Shown: positions 28,246 to 38,054, numbered from the stretch's first letter. The stretch: DNA of 64,000 nt from G963664585 sp963664585 (GCA_963664585.2 CAXXEO010000020.1:1-64000), one strand, 5' to 3'. Numbers and translations are program-made. The notes: generated by a model not told the origin, from the letters alone.

Positions 28246-29420
28246 ATGAAGACAGAAAGAGTCTTTTTGATTGTGATGGACAGTGTGGGAATTGGCGCCA
28301 TGCCTGACGCGGTGGATTATGGCGACGTGGGAAGCAACACCCTTGCCGCCGCCCTTGCTGCGGGGGCAGAACTGCCTGTTTTAAAGCGTTTGGGTCTATT
28401 CAACATTGAGGGGATCGGTTGCGGTGAAAAAACGCTGCACCCGATGGGCGCCTTTGCCCGTCTTGCTGAAAGCTCGGTCGGAAAGGATACCACCACCGGC
28501 CATTGGGAAATCGGAGGGATTATCTCCAAAATCCCCCTGCCTACTTATCCAGACGGCTTTCCTGACGAGATCATTGAGGCATTTAAGAAGTTGACCGGTC
28601 ACGGTATGCTATGCAACAAGCCTTATTCGGGTACTGACGTCATCCGCGACTATGGCCGCCGTCATATGGAGAGCGGTGATCTGATTGTCTATACTTCGGC
28701 GGACAGCGTCTTTCAGGTGGCAGCCCATGAGGCTGTCGTACCGCTGCAAGAACTTTACCGCTATTGTGAGCAGGCCAGGGCACTTTTATCGGGTGTCTAT
28801 AGCGTGGGAAGGGTGATCGCAAGACCCTTTGCGGGGGAGTACCCCGACTTTAAGCGCACATCCGGCCGCCATGACTACTCGCTTCCGCCCACTAAAAATA
28901 CGATGCTTGATACCCTGTCAGGGGCTAGTTTTGAAGTGATTGGCATCGGAAAGATCGGGGACATTTTCGCTGGACGGGGTCTTACCCAGAGTTACCGAAC
29001 CGTTTCCAACGAGGATGGGATGGATCAGCTTTTAAAAATCGCTAAAACAGATTTTACCGGCTTGTGCTTTATCAATCTGGTGGATTTTGACATGGCGTAC
29101 GGCCATCGTAATGACCCCTTCGGTTATGCAGCAGCCCTTGGACGCTTTGACCTTCGTCTGGCTGAGTTTCTTGGTCAGCTGGAGAAAAGGGATCTCCTGA
29201 TGATCACGGCAGACCACGGCTGTGACCCTTCTACGCCCAGCACCGATCACTCAAGGGAGTATGTACCCCCCCCCTGATCGTTTACGGAAGCGAAATCAAG
29301 CCTGGGACGGATATGGGAACGAGAAAAACCTTTGCGGATATCGCCTCCACCGTACTTGAGCTTTTTGGCGTAAAGGGGGAGTCAGCGGGCAGCTCTTTGC
29401 TTCCCCTGATGATGCGATGA
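28246..29420 (+). CDS. deoB: Phosphopentomutase, frameshifted near the end at a C9 run
   Basis: Converts (deoxy)ribose-1-P to (deoxy)ribose-5-P with two manganese ions. The reading frame has FLIVMDSVGIGAMPDA, GKDTTTGHWEIGG with the phospho-acceptor Thr, and TADHGCDPSTPSTDHSREY with metal ligands. It then meets nine C residues (29267-29275) and stops at 29277. The remaining family sequence LIVYGSEIKPGTDMGTRKTF ... SSLLPLMMR continues in another frame to a TGA at 29418. With seven Cs the protein would be 390 aa, a normal DeoB length. Start ATG 28246 follows GGGAGG. Homopolymer miscount or phase variation are the two readings. Confidence 0.9.
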
Positions 29421-29438
29421 TGTAGGGTTCTTTTCTCT

Positions 29439-29470
29439 TTCCTTTTCCCGACAAAGTCAAGGAAAAGGAA
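29439..29470. repeat. Intergenic hairpin (class B)
   Basis: Arms TTCCTTTTCC and GGAAAAGGAA (10 bp), 18 bp after the deoB stop. The rest of the 29421-29689 gap shows nothing clear. Confidence 0.5.
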
Positions 29471-29689
29471 GTAGTAAATTCGGCAAGCCGCTCGCCGTAA
29501 AAAGCGGCAACCGCGTCGAATGCTGATAAGCACCTGTTGCCAGTAGCAATTCTTCAAACTAGGGGGACATCCTTCTGGCGTCTGCCTGCCTTTGGTGGAT
29601 CGCACAGAGTTCAAACTTTCCTTCTTATTTGTTCCTTTGCTATTTTGAGAGACTCAATTGGTGTTTTGTCGTGGTACATGGAGTATAGT

Positions 29690-30106
29690 ATGACCGACTA
29701 TCGTGATCTAATCGAAGCCGCGGCCAATGCAAGAAAATATGCTTACGCTCCTTATTCCGGCTTTCTTGTCGGTGCTGCCCTCGCAGGAAAAAGTGGGACA
29801 GTCTATACAGGTTGTAATGTTGAATCCGTTTCGTATACCCCCACTTGCTGTGCTGAACGCACCGCTATATACAAAGCTGTCTCCGAGGGAGAGCGTGAAT
29901 TTAACGCCATCGCAATCATGGCGGGAAGCTCCGATCTGAACGAAACGATGAGGGAGTATGTGGCTCCGTGCGGGGTTTGCCGCCAGATGATGGCGGAGTT
30001 TAATGATGGGGAAATGAAAATTATCCTGGCTCGGTCTCCCGAGGACTATCAAGTTTATACGCTCAAAGAGCTTTTGCCTCTTGCCTTTAACAGGTCGAGT
30101 CTTTAG
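29690..30106 (+). CDS. cdd: Cytidine deaminase
   Basis: Deaminates (deoxy)cytidine to (deoxy)uridine. The 138-aa protein has YAPYSGFLVGAAL and the zinc site CCAERTA (Cys-Ala-Glu) plus APCGVCRQ. Starts at 29678 and 29690 are both in frame. The latter has GGAG 6 nt before it and gives the normal MTDYRDLIEAAANARK opening. Works with Pdp downstream and DeoB upstream in pyrimidine salvage. Confidence 0.93.
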   Translation: MTDYRDLIEAAANARKYAYAPYSGFLVGAALAGKSGTVYTGCNVESVSYTPTCCAERTAIYKAVSEGEREFNAIAIMAGSSDLNETMREYVAPCGVCRQMMAEFNDGEMKIILARSPEDYQVYTLKELLPLAFNRSSL

Positions 30107-30272
30107 CGGACAGGCAAAGCAGATGTGAATGCAGAATTTTAGATATGATATATAAATGCTTATAATTACTGAGGATTATTCTCAGTTTTTTTATATTCTT
30201 CAAAGGAAGCAGGATTATTATTAGTTTTCATATCAAATAACCCCCGAAAAATCAGATACGTGATAGAATTAT

Positions 30273-30378
30273 TATAGTTGATTCATTTGAAAACAAGCTT
30301 GTGATTTCTTCTCCCGCCGAAGGCGGGGGAAGAAAATGACGTTTTAACTATAGCCAGTTTTTAAGTTAATTGGCTATA
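30273..30378 (+). repeat. 106-bp element, copy 7 (forward)
   Basis: Full copy with small changes (GATTCATTTG at the left end, CTTCTCCCGCC in the core). The rest of the 30107-30629 gap is AT-rich without a gene. Confidence 0.88.
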
Positions 30379-30629
30379 TATCATATGAAGGGCATAGATG
30401 ATTATTAAGTTCTATAAGTATGAAACCATGATTACTGTGGCATCCCATTCTCTTATATAAATGTAGCAATCATTGTCAAGTTAAGCTATAATTATCTTAT
30501 TATGTTCTCCATAAGCCGATATCTGAAAAGTACCGATTCGCACGATTTTGGGTGAAAATAAACAAAAAATTCACCCGGATGAATGCCGTGTAATTTTTAT
30601 ACTAGCGGAGGCCATCAGGAGGAAACGCC

Positions 30630-31953
30630 ATGCGGATGTATGATATTATTTTGAAAAAGCGGGAGGGTGAGGCTCTTTCCGAAGCCGAGATCACCTTTTT
30701 TGTCAAAGGGTGCGCGAATGGCTCCATACCGGATTATCAGCTCGCCGCCCTATTGATGGCTATCTATTTTAAGGGACTCACGCCGGAAGAGACCGCGCAG
30801 CTTACCGACAAAATGGCTCACTCGGGCGATATGGTGGATCTTTCCACAATTCCAGGCTTGAAGGTGGATAAACACTCCACCGGCGGTGTAGGGGACAAAA
30901 CCAGCCTGGTTGTCTGCCCGATTGTATCAGCCTGTGGAGTTCCTGTCGCCAAAATGTCGGGCCGGGGACTTGGACATACCGGGGGCACAGTGGATAAGCT
31001 TGAGTCAATACCCGGCTTTAAAACCGAACTTTCTACTGAGGCTTTTCTCAAACAGGTGAGAGAAATCGGAATCAGCATCATTGGCCAGAGCGGAAACCTC
31101 GTTCCGGCTGATAAAAAACTGTATGCCCTCAGAGATGTTACTGCCACTGTGGACAATATTTCTCTGATTGCCGCAAGCATTATGTCTAAAAAAATTGCCG
31201 CTGGTGCAGATGGTATCGTACTTGACGTAAAAACGGGAAGTGGTGCCTTTATGAAGACCACTTACGAAGCGATGGAACTGGCGAAAACGATGGTGGACAT
31301 CGGTACTCAGGTGGGAAGGCGTACAATGGCCCTTGTGACCGATATGGACCGGCCACTGGGTTTTGCAGTTGGCAACTCCTTAGAAGTCATTGAGGCTTTA
31401 GAGACTCTTGATGGAGTGGGACCTGACGACCTCACAGGTGTGTGTCTGGAACTGGCTGCGTCTATGCTGATGCTGGGGGGAAAGGGAGACCTTATAGGCT
31501 GTCGTACCCTCGCCAGAGAGGCACTTTATTCCGGATGCGCCAAAAAAAAGCTTCGACAGATGGTTTTGGCGCAGGGCGGGGATCCGACGGTAATTGATGA
31601 TACGACACGCTTTAAGCGCGCTGCGGTCCCAATATGACCTCACCTCTCCCGTGTCGGGTTACATAAGCACCATAGATACCAGAGGGGTGGGAAATGTTTC
31701 GGTACTGCTCGGTGCGGGAAGACTGACAAAGGAAAGCCCTATTGACCATGCGGCGGGTATACTGATGCGCTGTTCCCTTGGCGACAAGGTTGAGGCTGGT
31801 CAAGTGCTCGCCCGGCTCTTTTGCAGCGATGAAAGCCTTATTTTACAGGCGAAAGAAGCCTTTCTTGGTGCTGTTTATATCGGCACAACACCAGTCAAAG
31901 TTCCTCCACTTATCCATGCGCGTGTGGAAGCGAGCGGGTCTGTGCTTTTTTGA
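30630..31953 (+). CDS. pdp: Pyrimidine-nucleoside (thymidine) phosphorylase, one frameshift
   Basis: Phosphorolysis of uridine, thymidine and deoxyuridine. It starts MRMYDIILKKREGEALSEAEI and has the family motif SGRGLGHTGGTVDKLESIPG, VDKHSTGGVGDK with phosphate ligands, and LDVKTGSGAFM. The first frame ends at 31637. Removing one C from the CCC at 31628-31630 joins it to the C-terminal domain (QYDLTSPVSGYISTIDTRGV ... ARVEASGSVLF), total 440 aa, the normal length. The ATG follows AGGAGG. Last of the nucleoside salvage genes. Confidence 0.9.
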
Positions 31954-32036
31954 GAGTAAAGAATTGACATGGTCCTGATGAGAATGGTATTCAAAATAAT
32001 TGATTATTGTATGTTAAGGACAAGCTTTGCAGATAT

Positions 32037-32142
32037 TATAGCCAATTAACTTAAAAACTGGCTATAGTTAAAACGCCATTTTCTTCCGCCGCCGAAGGCG
32101 GGGGAAGAAATCACAAGCTTGTTTTCAAGTTAATCAACTATA
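32037..32142 (-). repeat. 106-bp element, copy 8 (reverse)
   Basis: Full copy with one unmatched base in the core (CTTCCGCCGCC). Nothing else is evident in the gap 31954-32330. Confidence 0.88.
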
Positions 32143-32330
32143 TTACCTGTCTGGTATGGGGGAATTTTACTAGATACACGGATAAATAGGATGGCTTAGA
32201 AACATCCCCTCAAATTAAAAGGTACTTGTCCAAACCTGTTCTAATGGCGAAATCGCAAACTTAAAACGCGTCTGAAAGGTGCGACTCTTTTATCTGATGA
32301 GTGCTATGGCGCGGGAAAGGATTACAATTA

Positions 32331-33326
32331 ATGAAGATCTATATTGCTTTTTTTCTGTCCCTTTGCCTTTTTCTGGGCGGCTGTGGCAGTAGCGCGGGAT
32401 CTTCGTCCATGCCGCAAAAACCTCAAAAGGTTATACAGCTTGCCTTGAGCGAGAAAACGGATCCCCGTACCATTCAGGCGATGGCTACTTTTGTCGAACA
32501 GGTTGCAAGTATATCCAGCGGCAGTATGAAGGTGGAATTGGTAAACAACGAAACCCCATTGGATCTACTTTGGGATAAAAAGGATGTGGGGTTGGCACTT
32601 ATCAGTAATCAAGAGGCAGCAAGAGCTGATGAGAATTATAATATTTTCACTCTTCCCTTTTTCTTTCGTGACTACCGACAGATGACCATGACCGCAAACA
32701 GTGAGCTATTCGCCCGGCTGGTTGCAGAGAGACAGCGTCCTTTTGAAGAAGCCATTCCATTGGGTGCTTTTTATGGGGGCTCCAGAGCTTTTGTAAGCAT
32801 AGGCAATTATTTGAGTGTTGTTACTGATTTTGACAAGATTCATATTTACTCAAACCAGTCCGGGAATGTAATGCCTATTTTATCTAAAATGGGCGCCAAA
32901 GTACATGCCGACACCTTCGAAAATATTTCGAGCGCTTTTGCCCAGGGAAAGATCACGGCGATTGAATGTGGATTCTCTGACATCCTGGCTTTGACTATGC
33001 CCATTAATAAGCAGGAAATAATTCTGACGAAATCCTTTCATAGCACAAAATTAAACTGGCTGATGGTTGGGCCTTATGCCGATGTCAACGATGATCAGAT
33101 GGCAGTGCTTAAAGAAGCTTTTGCCTATGCAGTTGTTAAAAACGATCAGGCGATTTTAAAGGATGAAGCTGAGGTGGATGACTATATTGAGTTCCTTGGG
33201 GGGCATCAAGTCGATATCGACTACCATGGTTTCGTATCTGAGACCGAAAAAATTCTAAAATCGAAAGGTCTTTTCAGCAATATTGATTATGAAACCTATC
33301 TTTCTTTACGTTCTATGCCGGGATGA
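32331..33326 (+). CDS. DctP-family TRAP solute-binding lipoprotein (orphan)
   Basis: Extracytoplasmic binding protein of TRAP transporters for organic acids. The 331-aa protein starts with a lipoprotein signal (KIYIAFFLSLCLFLGGCGSS, Cys at about 18). The body has QLALSEKTDPRTIQAMATFV, FTLPFFFRDYRQM, and a weak match to the conserved substrate-arginine region (GGSRAFVS). No DctQ or DctM permease genes are near, so it may be a sensor subunit or work with a distant permease. Start ATG follows GGAAAGG. Confidence 0.75.
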   Translation: MKIYIAFFLSLCLFLGGCGSSAGSSSMPQKPQKVIQLALSEKTDPRTIQAMATFVEQVASISSGSMKVELVNNETPLDLLWDKKDVGLALISNQEAARADENYNIFTLPFFFRDYRQMTMTANSELFARLVAERQRPFEEAIPLGAFYGGSRAFVSIGNYLSVVTDFDKIHIYSNQSGNVMPILSKMGAKVHADTFENISSAFAQGKITAIECGFSDILALTMPINKQEIILTKSFHSTKLNWLMVGPYADVNDDQMAVLKEAFAYAVVKNDQAILKDEAEVDDYIEFLGGHQVDIDYHGFVSETEKILKSKGLFSNIDYETYLSLRSMPG

Positions 33327-33333
33327 AATGAAT

Positions 33334-33368
33334 CTATCTCTTTTCCGCCAGCGCAGGCAAAGGGATAG
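33334..33368. repeat. Intergenic hairpin (class B)
   Basis: Arms CTATCTCTTT and AAAGGGATAG (one G-T) around CCGCCAGCGCAGGC, directly after the dctP stop. Confidence 0.5.
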
Positions 33369-33423
33369 AGATAATCATATAATGCCATTTAAACAACATT
33401 TAGGTTAAAAAATATATTAACAC

Positions 33424-33453
33424 TTGACAAAAGCCTTTGATTTGGGCTAAAAT
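33424..33453 (+). promoter_or_regulatory. Promoter of the TPP riboswitch-thiT unit
   Basis: Perfect TTGACA (33424-33429), 18-nt spacer, TAAAAT (33448-33453). Confidence 0.75.
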
Positions 33454-33475
33454 AAAGAAGAAAACTGAATAATGG

Positions 33476-33562
33476 TACCGGGGAGCTGTAATGGCTGAGA
33501 GGAAGGTGCACCTTCGACCCGATAAACCTGATACGGATAATGCCCGGCGAAGGGAGTATAGT
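33476..33562 (+). promoter_or_regulatory. TPP (thi-box) riboswitch
   Basis: The conserved thi-box segments occur in order: GGGGAGCTGTAATGGCTGAG, GACCCGATAAACCTGATACG, then GATAATGCCCGGCGAAGGGAG. They form the thiamine-pyrophosphate aptamer. It is followed by a terminator and the thiamine transporter gene, so it most likely shuts off transcription when thiamine pyrophosphate is plentiful. Confidence 0.95.
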
Positions 33563-33569
33563 GTTTATT

Positions 33570-33604
33570 AGCCCTTTTCGTTATGAAAAGGGGCTTTTTG
33601 TTTT
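33570..33604 (+). terminator. Riboswitch-controlled terminator
   Basis: Stem AGCCCTTTTC / GAAAAGGGGCT followed by TTTTG-TTTT, just downstream of the TPP aptamer. Confidence 0.85.
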
Positions 33605-33763
33605 ATCTCTAGAGGCTTTACCAATCGTTTTCGGTCTCTTTATCCTCATCTTCCGCACGTGATGAGGGGCAGAAGAGATGATACTTTAGCAGGGAGAACA
33701 AAAAATTAAGTGAGATAAAAGCGGGAATAAGTATAAAACATATTTACACAGTGCGGAGAAAAG

Positions 33764-34312
33764 GTGAAGTCATTGAAAAAAGAATTAAAAGTACTCACAA
33801 GCGCAGGCGTCATGATTGCGTTAGCTCAAATACTGAGTTATATAATCGTATTTGAGATGCCAAACGGAGGTACTATTACAGCAGCTTCCATGGCGCCGAT
33901 TATAGTCTTTGCGCTGATGTACGGCGCTAAAAATGGCATAGCGGCTGGCCTTGTTTATGGCACACTTCAGTTTATCCTGGGGCCTAAGTGGTCTTTTCAC
34001 CCTGTTTCGATTCTTTTTGATTATGTGGTGGCTTTTGGCATGCTGGGCGTGGCGGGTTTCTTTAGTATTAAGAAAAGCGGACAGGTATTATTGGGAACAG
34101 CCTTGGCGGTATTCGGGCGTTTTGTCTGCTCTGTGATTTCTGGCGTTGTTGTCTTTGCGTCTTATGCACCAGAAGGTCAGTATCCGCTGATATACTCTAT
34201 TACTTACAATGCCAGCTATCTGATTCCAGAGATGATACTCACTGCTGTGGTTGTGGTTATTCTGGCCAAACGTCTCTCCCAGACAAAAACGGTCAGTAAA
34301 ACAGATGTATAG
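33764..34312 (+). CDS. thiT: Thiamine ECF transporter S component
   Basis: Membrane thiamine-binding component of an energy-coupling-factor importer, 182 aa with six helices. It has the ECF-coupling stretch EMPNGGTITAASMAPI and YGTLQFILGPKWSFHPVSILFDY with the aromatic thiamine-binding residues (family knowledge from ThiT structures). The GTG start at 33764 lies five bases after GGAG. Controlled by the TPP riboswitch and terminator upstream. The shared EcfA/EcfT genes are not in the window. Confidence 0.95.
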   Translation: MKSLKKELKVLTSAGVMIALAQILSYIIVFEMPNGGTITAASMAPIIVFALMYGAKNGIAAGLVYGTLQFILGPKWSFHPVSILFDYVVAFGMLGVAGFFSIKKSGQVLLGTALAVFGRFVCSVISGVVVFASYAPEGQYPLIYSITYNASYLIPEMILTAVVVVILAKRLSQTKTVSKTDV

Positions 34313-34436
34313 ATTTTACCCCGCTTGCATGATCAGGAAATTATGTTGACCCTATTCTTTTTCCTGACGGCGACGCGGCAGATTGAGTTCAAATTTTTCT
34401 CTATATAATCTGCCGTCTTTCGAAGCCGTGCAATGA

Positions 34437-34529
34437 TATAGTTGATTAACTTGAAAACAAGCTTGTGATTTCTTCCCCCGCCTTCGGCGGGGGAAGAAAA
34501 TGACGTTTTATATAAGTTAATTGGCTATA
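34437..34529 (+). repeat. 106-bp element, copy 9 (forward, internal deletion)
   Basis: As the consensus up to GACGTTTTATAT, then the AGCCAGTTTT segment is missing and it ends AAGTTAATTGGCTATA; 93 bp. Two copies of the family lie only 80 bp apart here. Confidence 0.85.
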
Positions 34530-34567
34530 CCTTTCATAACGATACTGTAATTCTGTAGAAACCAGAA

Positions 34568-34604
34568 AACCGCCCGACCATTTATATTGGCCGGACGGTT
34601 TTTT
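34568..34604 (+). terminator. Terminator between thiT and the PBP gene
   Basis: Stem AACCGCCCGACCA / TGGCCGGACGGTT with two wobble pairs, followed by TTTTTT. It sits between the two repeat copies. Confidence 0.8.
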
Positions 34605-34608
34605 ATAC

Positions 34609-34714
34609 TATAGTTGATTAACTTGAAAACAAGCTTGTGATTTCTTCCGCCGCCTTCGGCGAGGAAAGAAAATGATGTTTTAACTATAGCCAGTTTTTAA
34701 GTTAATTGGCTATA
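34609..34714 (+). repeat. 106-bp element, copy 10 (forward)
   Basis: Full copy with two unpaired substitutions in the core (CTTCCGCCGCC, GGCGAGGAAAG). It ends 9 bp before the PBP stop. Confidence 0.88.
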
Positions 34715-34723
34715 TTTTTTAAT

Positions 34724-37030
34724 TTAATGAGAGACTTTGCTGGAAGATGATGAAGATGATGATGAAGAATAAGAATAATAAGATGATGAAGAACGAGATG
34801 AAGAAGAGGATGAAGAACCGGATGAAGAAGAGGATGATGAACCGGATGAAGAAGAGGATGATGAACCGGATTCTTGATTCGTATTCTCCGTTTCATGCCC
34901 ATTACACAGTGCGGGGAGATTGGCTAAATTATACCATCCGGTAGCGGTTTCTGGACATTTATCGGTGGCCAGTAATCCGGTTTTTGTGCAATAGGGAATA
35001 GAAACGATATTCGGGCTGTCAGGGAAAGAGCGTGCCGCAAGCTTTGCGTAGATCGGGGCCATTATATTTTTCCAGATAACAGGTGGCGCATAGGTAGTGT
35101 ATTTGATTGTTTCAGGTTCATCAAAACCAAGCCAACAAACACCAACATAATAGGGCGTTACGCCGATAAACCATTGATTTTCGTCATCTTGTGAGGTGCC
35201 GGTCTTGCCTGCAACAGGCATGGTGGTAAGGGCGGCGTTGCGTCCAGTACCAAAGGGACCTGTAACAACCATCTGAAGCAGCTTGTTCATAATGGTCGCC
35301 GTTTCGGCTGAAATAACCCGCGTTGGGGCAACATTCTTTTCCAAAATAACGTCGCCATTAGAATCCAGTACTTTAGTATAAGAATGTGTTGGAGTGAAAA
35401 GACCGCCATTGCCAAATATCTGATAGGCTCCGGCCATTTCGAGGGGGGTGATACCATCGGTCATCTGGCCAAGGCCCATCGGCGAGATATCTATATCAGT
35501 GTATGTCTTGCCACCAATCACCTTACTTTCCACCAGACTGTGAATGCCTAGCTTATTCTTCAGAAAGTCAAAGCTAACCTGCGGAGTAACCTTTTGAAGA
35601 GTTTTGACGGCAATTGTATTACAAGAGCGCTGAAGAGCCTCCGAGATGGTCATGGGACCTTTATATCCTTCGTAATAGTTATTGGGATAAAGTGAAGTGG
35701 GATCAGCCGGATTAAGCAAAATCGGCGAATCCTCCACAATGGTAGACCAGTTGATGAGTCCGCGTTCGATTGCCTGAGAATAGGTGGCGATTGGTTTAAT
35801 CGTCGAGCCCGGATGGCGCTTTGCCTGTGTGGCACGATTAAAGACGCGCGCAGCGGTCTTTTCCTGATTAGAGCCAACAAGGGCCTTAACTTCGCCATTC
35901 AGTCCGAGAATTACAAACGCTGATTCAGGATACTGCGCGTTCTTCAGCTTGGGAAAATTGGTTGAAGTTGTATATGCCGTTTCCAGATAGGTCTGAAGCT
36001 CTTGATCAATAGTCGTATATATGCGGTATCCCCCGCTCAGCAGCTGCTCTTGGGCATAGGTTCTGGTATAGCCTTTGACTGAAACCAGATCGGCAATGAC
36101 CTCTTCAATCAGATTGTCGACAAACCAGCTTTGTACCTTTTGAGATTGCTTGTAAGCCTCAGTTTCAAAGACCAAATCAAAAGCTTTTGCTTCTTCATAT
36201 TCCTTCTGGTTCAAATAGCCTTGGGCATTCATTTCGTACAGCACCTGAAGTTGGCGCTCTCGATTGTCCTCCGGATGGGTAAAGGGATTAAAGCGGGTGG
36301 GATTCTTGGTGATCGCAACCAATGCGGCACATTCGGCTGCGTTGAGATCCTTTACGTCACGGCCGAAATATAGGTTGGAGGCGGACTGAACTCCCAAAGT
36401 ACCATTTCCAAGTGCGATTGTGTTCAGATAGCTCTCTAGAATCTGCTCTTTCGAGTACCGTTTTTCAAGGTTGATGGCACGAAAAATCTCACGTACCTTA
36501 CGGTCGATACGTACGTCGTCATCCTTGGTAATATTTTTGATCAGCTGTTGGGTGATGGTTGATCCACCCTGTTTGCTTTCGTAAATGGGAATGAAAAGAT
36601 TGACAAACGCACCGGCTGTGCGCCTGAAGTCAACCCCTATATGATTCGGAAAACGTTTGTCTTCAATAGCGATAGCGGCCTGATATAGGTACTTGGGCAT
36701 GTTGCTATAGTCTACCCAGACGCGATTTTCAGTGGATTGGATGCGCTGCAGTTCGTAATACTCGTCCGTTTTTTGATTCTTAGCGTAGAGTATGGTGGTG
36801 AAGCCGAGCTTGACGTTTTCTAAGATCAGCTCGTCTTCATTCTGGATATATTTAAGAATAAAAACAGTCATGACCGAGGCGACGATGCAACCAGTGATAA
36901 TGCAGATAAGTACACATATAGCCAGCCCTCTTCCAAACCTGGAAAGAAGGGAGGACATTTTCTTCTTTTTAGTCGCAGCGCTGTTCTTCTGTGCATCCCC
37001 TGAAGAACCGGCCCACTTCTTTTTTAACAT
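34724..37030 (-). CDS. Class A penicillin-binding protein (PBP1a) with poly-serine tail
   Basis: Bifunctional peptidoglycan synthase, 768 aa. A basic cytoplasmic head precedes a signal anchor (about 32-56). The glycosyltransferase domain has YLYQAAIAIEDKRFPNHIG with the catalytic Glu, GGSTITQQLIKN and RKVREIFRAINLEKRY. The transpeptidase has RHPGSTIKPIATY (Ser-x-x-Lys), QRSCNT (Ser-x-Asn) and VAGKTGTSQD (Lys-Thr-Gly). After about residue 717 there is a low-complexity tail made almost only of serine, with a few Gly, Tyr and Arg. It comes from GAA/GAT-type repeats on the plus strand. The tail may span or attach to the wall, or be a glycosylation target. Single gene, divergent from the BofC-like gene. 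Confidence 0.93.
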   Translation of the reverse strand: MLKKKWAGSSGDAQKNSAATKKKKMSSLLSRFGRGLAICVLICIITGCIVASVMTVFILKYIQNEDELILENVKLGFTTILYAKNQKTDEYYELQRIQSTENRVWVDYSNMPKYLYQAAIAIEDKRFPNHIGVDFRRTAGAFVNLFIPIYESKQGGSTITQQLIKNITKDDDVRIDRKVREIFRAINLEKRYSKEQILESYLNTIALGNGTLGVQSASNLYFGRDVKDLNAAECAALVAITKNPTRFNPFTHPEDNRERQLQVLYEMNAQGYLNQKEYEEAKAFDLVFETEAYKQSQKVQSWFVDNLIEEVIADLVSVKGYTRTYAQEQLLSGGYRIYTTIDQELQTYLETAYTTSTNFPKLKNAQYPESAFVILGLNGEVKALVGSNQEKTAARVFNRATQAKRHPGSTIKPIATYSQAIERGLINWSTIVEDSPILLNPADPTSLYPNNYYEGYKGPMTISEALQRSCNTIAVKTLQKVTPQVSFDFLKNKLGIHSLVESKVIGGKTYTDIDISPMGLGQMTDGITPLEMAGAYQIFGNGGLFTPTHSYTKVLDSNGDVILEKNVAPTRVISAETATIMNKLLQMVVTGPFGTGRNAALTTMPVAGKTGTSQDDENQWFIGVTPYYVGVCWLGFDEPETIKYTTYAPPVIWKNIMAPIYAKLAARSFPDSPNIVSIPYCTKTGLLATDKCPETATGWYNLANLPALCNGHETENTNQESGSSSSSSSGSSSSSSSGSSSSSSSRSSSSYYSYSSSSSSSSSSKVSH

Positions 37031-37202
37031 CTAAGTATGGCCTCCTTTAAGAATATACCAGGTCATATTATATCATAATGGTTTATTTTTGTGTGAACAA
37101 ATTTGAAAAGATGGGGACGTTTTAAGAAATTTGGAATATGCTGTTAAAAACCGGTAAAACTATGGTTGTTCGAATCATTTTGCAACAATTGGGGTATATG
37201 AC

Positions 37203-37547
37203 ATGAGAAGTACATTTATATGGTGTATCATTGCTATGATCGTGATTTCCGCGTGCACGGTAGGTCTGGCTATTTATTCAGGGGCAGGCCGCCAGGAAAA
37301 GCAGGAAATTATTGTTGGAGAAGGAATATCTAATCAGTCTGTTGCACCGAGTCGGACTGTGAAGTATATGCTTCGCGAGTACCAAGGGCGTCTTGCGGTC
37401 TTTACGGGGGAGAACAAAGAACCAGATATGGTATTTGATGTCTACATCCATTATCTCCCTGAGGCGGACAGAGAGCTTCTCAAACAGGGAATTGCGGTGG
37501 AAAATTACGAGCAGTTGACAAAACTCATCGAGGACTATATCAGCTGA
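37203..37547 (+). CDS. Small BofC-C-like exported/membrane protein
   Basis: 114 aa with an N-terminal membrane segment (about 5-25) and an extracytoplasmic domain (about 50-114). That domain, YMLREYQGRLAVFTGEN followed by PEADRELLKQGIAVENYEQL, resembles the C-terminal domain of BofC, a forespore protein that holds back SpoIVB signalling in bacilli. The true role in clostridia is uncertain. Divergent from the PBP gene. Confidence 0.6.
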   Translation: MRSTFIWCIIAMIVISACTVGLAIYSGAGRQEKQEIIVGEGISNQSVAPSRTVKYMLREYQGRLAVFTGENKEPDMVFDVYIHYLPEADRELLKQGIAVENYEQLTKLIEDYIS

Positions 37548-37639
37548 CATCGTATTGTAATCGAGCCTTCATCTGAAAAGGATGAAGTCTCTTCGCAGAC
37601 AGTCTATAATAAAACTAAAGTGAAGCGGGGGTATAGCAG

Positions 37640-38008
37640 ATGAACTTCAGATTTATTCATAACAATATCAATGTATTTGATCTGGATGCGAGTCTTTGCT
37701 TTTACAAACAGGCCCTTGGCTTAACCGAGAAGAGACGCAAAGAATCTGCTGATGGAAGCTTCATTTTGGTCTACCTGGGTGATGGAATCAGCGAGCACCA
37801 ATTGGAACTGACTTGGCTCAAGGGGCGTGCCACACCGTACGATCTTGGCGATAATGAGATTCATCTTGCTTTTCGCACTGACGATATGGAAGCAGCTCAC
37901 AAGTTACATGATAGTATGGGTTGCATCTGTTATGAGAATAAAGCCATGGGGATCTATTTTATATCAGACCCGGATGGTTATTGGCTCGAAATTGTGCCTA
38001 CAAGATAA
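37640..38008 (+). CDS. VOC (glyoxalase I-like) protein
   Basis: 122-aa single vicinal-oxygen-chelate domain, close to lactoylglutathione lyase: FIHNNINVFDLDASLCFYKQALG at the start and YFISDPDGYWLEIVP at the end. Candidate metal ligands are His about 6, Glu about 55 (HQLELTW), His about 75 and Glu about 117. May detoxify methylglyoxal-type thiol adducts. The ATG follows GCGGGGG. Confidence 0.85.
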   Translation: MNFRFIHNNINVFDLDASLCFYKQALGLTEKRRKESADGSFILVYLGDGISEHQLELTWLKGRATPYDLGDNEIHLAFRTDDMEAAHKLHDSMGCICYENKAMGIYFISDPDGYWLEIVPTR

Positions 38009-38054
38009 TATTTTACAAACTACTTATCCCTCCTATATAATTTAATCAATCGGC

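Noticed and set aside
34747..34944. A Lys/Met/Asn-rich plus-strand frame
   Set aside because: It is the complement of the poly-serine tract of the PBP gene.
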